From positions 1-6,263 of the forward strand of contig DPMC01000001.1 of NCBI GenBank assembly GCA_003541675.1: a DNA stretch of 6,263 nucleotides, written 5' to 3'. The notes under the pieces were generated by a model, which saw only the letters and a program-made list of their open reading frames with translations, searched no databases and had not been told where the DNA came from. Position 1 is the first letter of the stretch; each line of letters begins with the position of its first letter. The stretch is from Acidimicrobiaceae bacterium (GTDB lineage: Bacteria > Actinomycetota > Acidimicrobiia > Acidimicrobiales > MedAcidi-G1). This document shows, piece after piece, positions 5,221 through 6,263 of the stretch. Both the position numbers and the translations under genes were made by a program.

Positions 5221-6263
5221 ATGGGGAAGTCCGAGCGTAAGGGCGACCACGGCCGGCTGACGCGCTCGCTGGGCCTCCGCCATGTTTTCGCTCTGTCCAC
5301 CGGGGCCATGCTCTCGTCGGGTCTGTTCCTTCTGCCCGGGTTGGCTGCTGCCAAGGCCGGACCGTCGGCCGTGCTGGCCTACCTGTTGGCCGGGTGTCTG
5401 GCCGTGCCGGCCATGCTCAGCGTGTCCGAGCTGGCCACCGCACTACCTAAGGCCGGGGGTGCCTACTACTTCCTGGAGCGGGCGCTCGGCCCCGCGGTGG
5501 GGACGGTGGCCGGTTTCGGGACCTGGCTGTCGCTCGTCCTCAAGGACGCCTTCGCCATGGTCGGGATGAGCGCCTACCTGGTCCTCATCGTGGACGTCGA
5601 CCCCACGATGCTGGCCCTCGTCCTGATCGGCTTGTTCACGCTGGTCAACGTGGTCGGTTCCAAGGCAAGCGCGTCGATGCAACTGGGACTCGTGGTGGTC
5701 GTCCTCTCAGCTATGGCGTGGTTCGTGGTTCAGGGGCTGTGGGAGACCGCCGATCGGGGGGTCGACGGTTCGAACCTGGACCCGTTCTTCACCCACGGGG
5801 GTTCCGGTCTGGTGGCGGTCATCGGGCTGGTGTTCGTGTCCTACGGCGGCCTCACCAAGGTGGCCAGCGCCGCTGAGGAGGTTGAGGACCCCAGCCAGCG
5901 CATCCCACAGGGCATGGCTCTCTCGTTGGCTACGGCAACGGTGCTTTACACCCTCGGCGTACTGGTGACCGTGGCCGTGGTGCCGGCCGATGTACTGCAC
6001 GGCGATCTGGCGCCAATCCACACGGCGGCCGAGACCGTGCTCCCGAAGGTGGGGGTGTGGCTCGTCGTGGTGGCGGCGCTGGCCGCCTTTTCCTCGGCGG
6101 TCAACGCCGGCATCCTGGCCGCCGCTCGCTACCCGATGGCCATGGCTCGCGACGGCCTGCTTCCGGCCTGGATGGGTGGTCTGGGCCGGTTCGGTACTCC
6201 GGTGTTCGGCGTTGTCTCCACGGGGGCGGCCATTGCCTTGGTGGTGCTGGCCTTCGACGCCGA
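5221..6263 (+). CDS. APC-family amino acid/polyamine-type permease, C-terminal part beyond window
   Basis: The frame opens at ATG 5221 and is still open at the right edge (347 complete codons plus two bases). The product is a multi-pass inner-membrane transporter of the APC superfamily. A short basic, hydrophilic N terminus (1-20) leads to a first helix with the unwound substrate-site pattern STGAMLSSGLF (26-36), then GPSAVLAYLLAG in helix 2 and ELATALPKAGGAYYFLER (70-87), a hallmark of the family. Further hydrophobic segments lie near 93-124, 130-143, 154-172 and 196-215; the family motif SAAEEVEDPSQRIPQG follows near 218-235, and additional helices continue to the edge. Substrate cannot be told from this; amino acids, amines or related cations are usual. 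The start has little Shine-Dalgarno sequence and lies nine bases after the hydrolase stop, consistent with coupling in the same operon. Some relatives carry a C-terminal universal stress domain, which cannot be checked here. Confidence 0.88.
   Translation, partial: MGKSERKGDHGRLTRSLGLRHVFALSTGAMLSSGLFLLPGLAAAKAGPSAVLAYLLAGCLAVPAMLSVSELATALPKAGGAYYFLERALGPAVGTVAGFGTWLSLVLKDAFAMVGMSAYLVLIVDVDPTMLALVLIGLFTLVNVVGSKASASMQLGLVVVVLSAMAWFVVQGLWETADRGVDGSNLDPFFTHGGSGLVAVIGLVFVSYGGLTKVASAAEEVEDPSQRIPQGMALSLATATVLYTLGVLVTVAVVPADVLHGDLAPIHTAAETVLPKVGVWLVVVAALAAFSSAVNAGILAAARYPMAMARDGLLPAWMGGLGRFGTPVFGVVSTGAAIALVVLAFDA

Noticed and set aside
4366..5283. 305-residue minus-strand open frame across the hydrolase gene.
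   Set aside because: It is the antisense shadow of a complete epoxide hydrolase with its full catalytic set; the translation has no motif and no ribosome binding site of note.

Overview
This is a GC-rich (roughly two-thirds G+C by eye) bacterial segment with strong G/C third-position bias, GTG as well as ATG starts, and very tight gene packing. These traits and the protein types suggest a high-GC actinobacterium, possibly an environmental or marine lineage such as Acidimicrobiia. That placement is an inference; no taxonomic marker is present.

Layout. On the minus strand, reading leftward from about 1681, are an acyl-CoA dehydrogenase of the ACAD10/11 type (1681-359) and, 44 bp downstream, the N-terminal third or less of an SdsA1-type alkyl sulfatase (314 to beyond position 1). 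Together they look like a lipid or alkyl-sulfate catabolic unit. A 78-bp intergenic region (1682-1759) holds a perfect 8-bp inverted repeat and separates this unit from a divergent plus-strand run.

The plus-strand run begins with two overlapping genes (ATGA junction). The first encodes an HD-domain mixed-valent diiron oxygenase of the PhnZ/TmpB type (1760-2326). The second encodes an Fe(II)/2-oxoglutarate dioxygenase of the gamma-butyrobetaine hydroxylase fold (2323-3459). This pairing matches the TmpB/TmpA organophosphonate pathway, in which TmpA hydroxylates 2-(trimethylammonio)ethylphosphonate and TmpB cleaves the C-P bond to give glycine betaine and phosphate. It is the most interesting content of the window, because the second gene would normally be annotated as carnitine biosynthesis.

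After a conspicuous 13-bp perfect inverted repeat (extendable to about 20 bp with a small bulge) come a VapBC-type toxin-antitoxin pair: a ribbon-helix-helix antitoxin (3531-3767) and a PIN-domain toxin (3767-4204). The toxin gene overlaps the next gene by ATGA. That gene encodes an epoxide-hydrolase-type alpha/beta hydrolase (4201-5211). Nine bases later an APC-family permease starts (5221) and runs off the right edge. vapB, vapC, the hydrolase and the permease therefore form one tight same-strand block, which places a toxin-antitoxin module translationally upstream of metabolic genes.

How the genes might work together: the left half is consistent with scavenging of organophosphonate (phosphate and glycine betaine) and organosulfate (sulfate and alkyl alcohol, with the chain fed to beta-oxidation). 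No phosphonate transporter or regulator gene lies in the window, and the permease substrate is unknown. There is no RNA gene, CRISPR array or insertion sequence that I can see, and no stretch over 300 bases without a gene.
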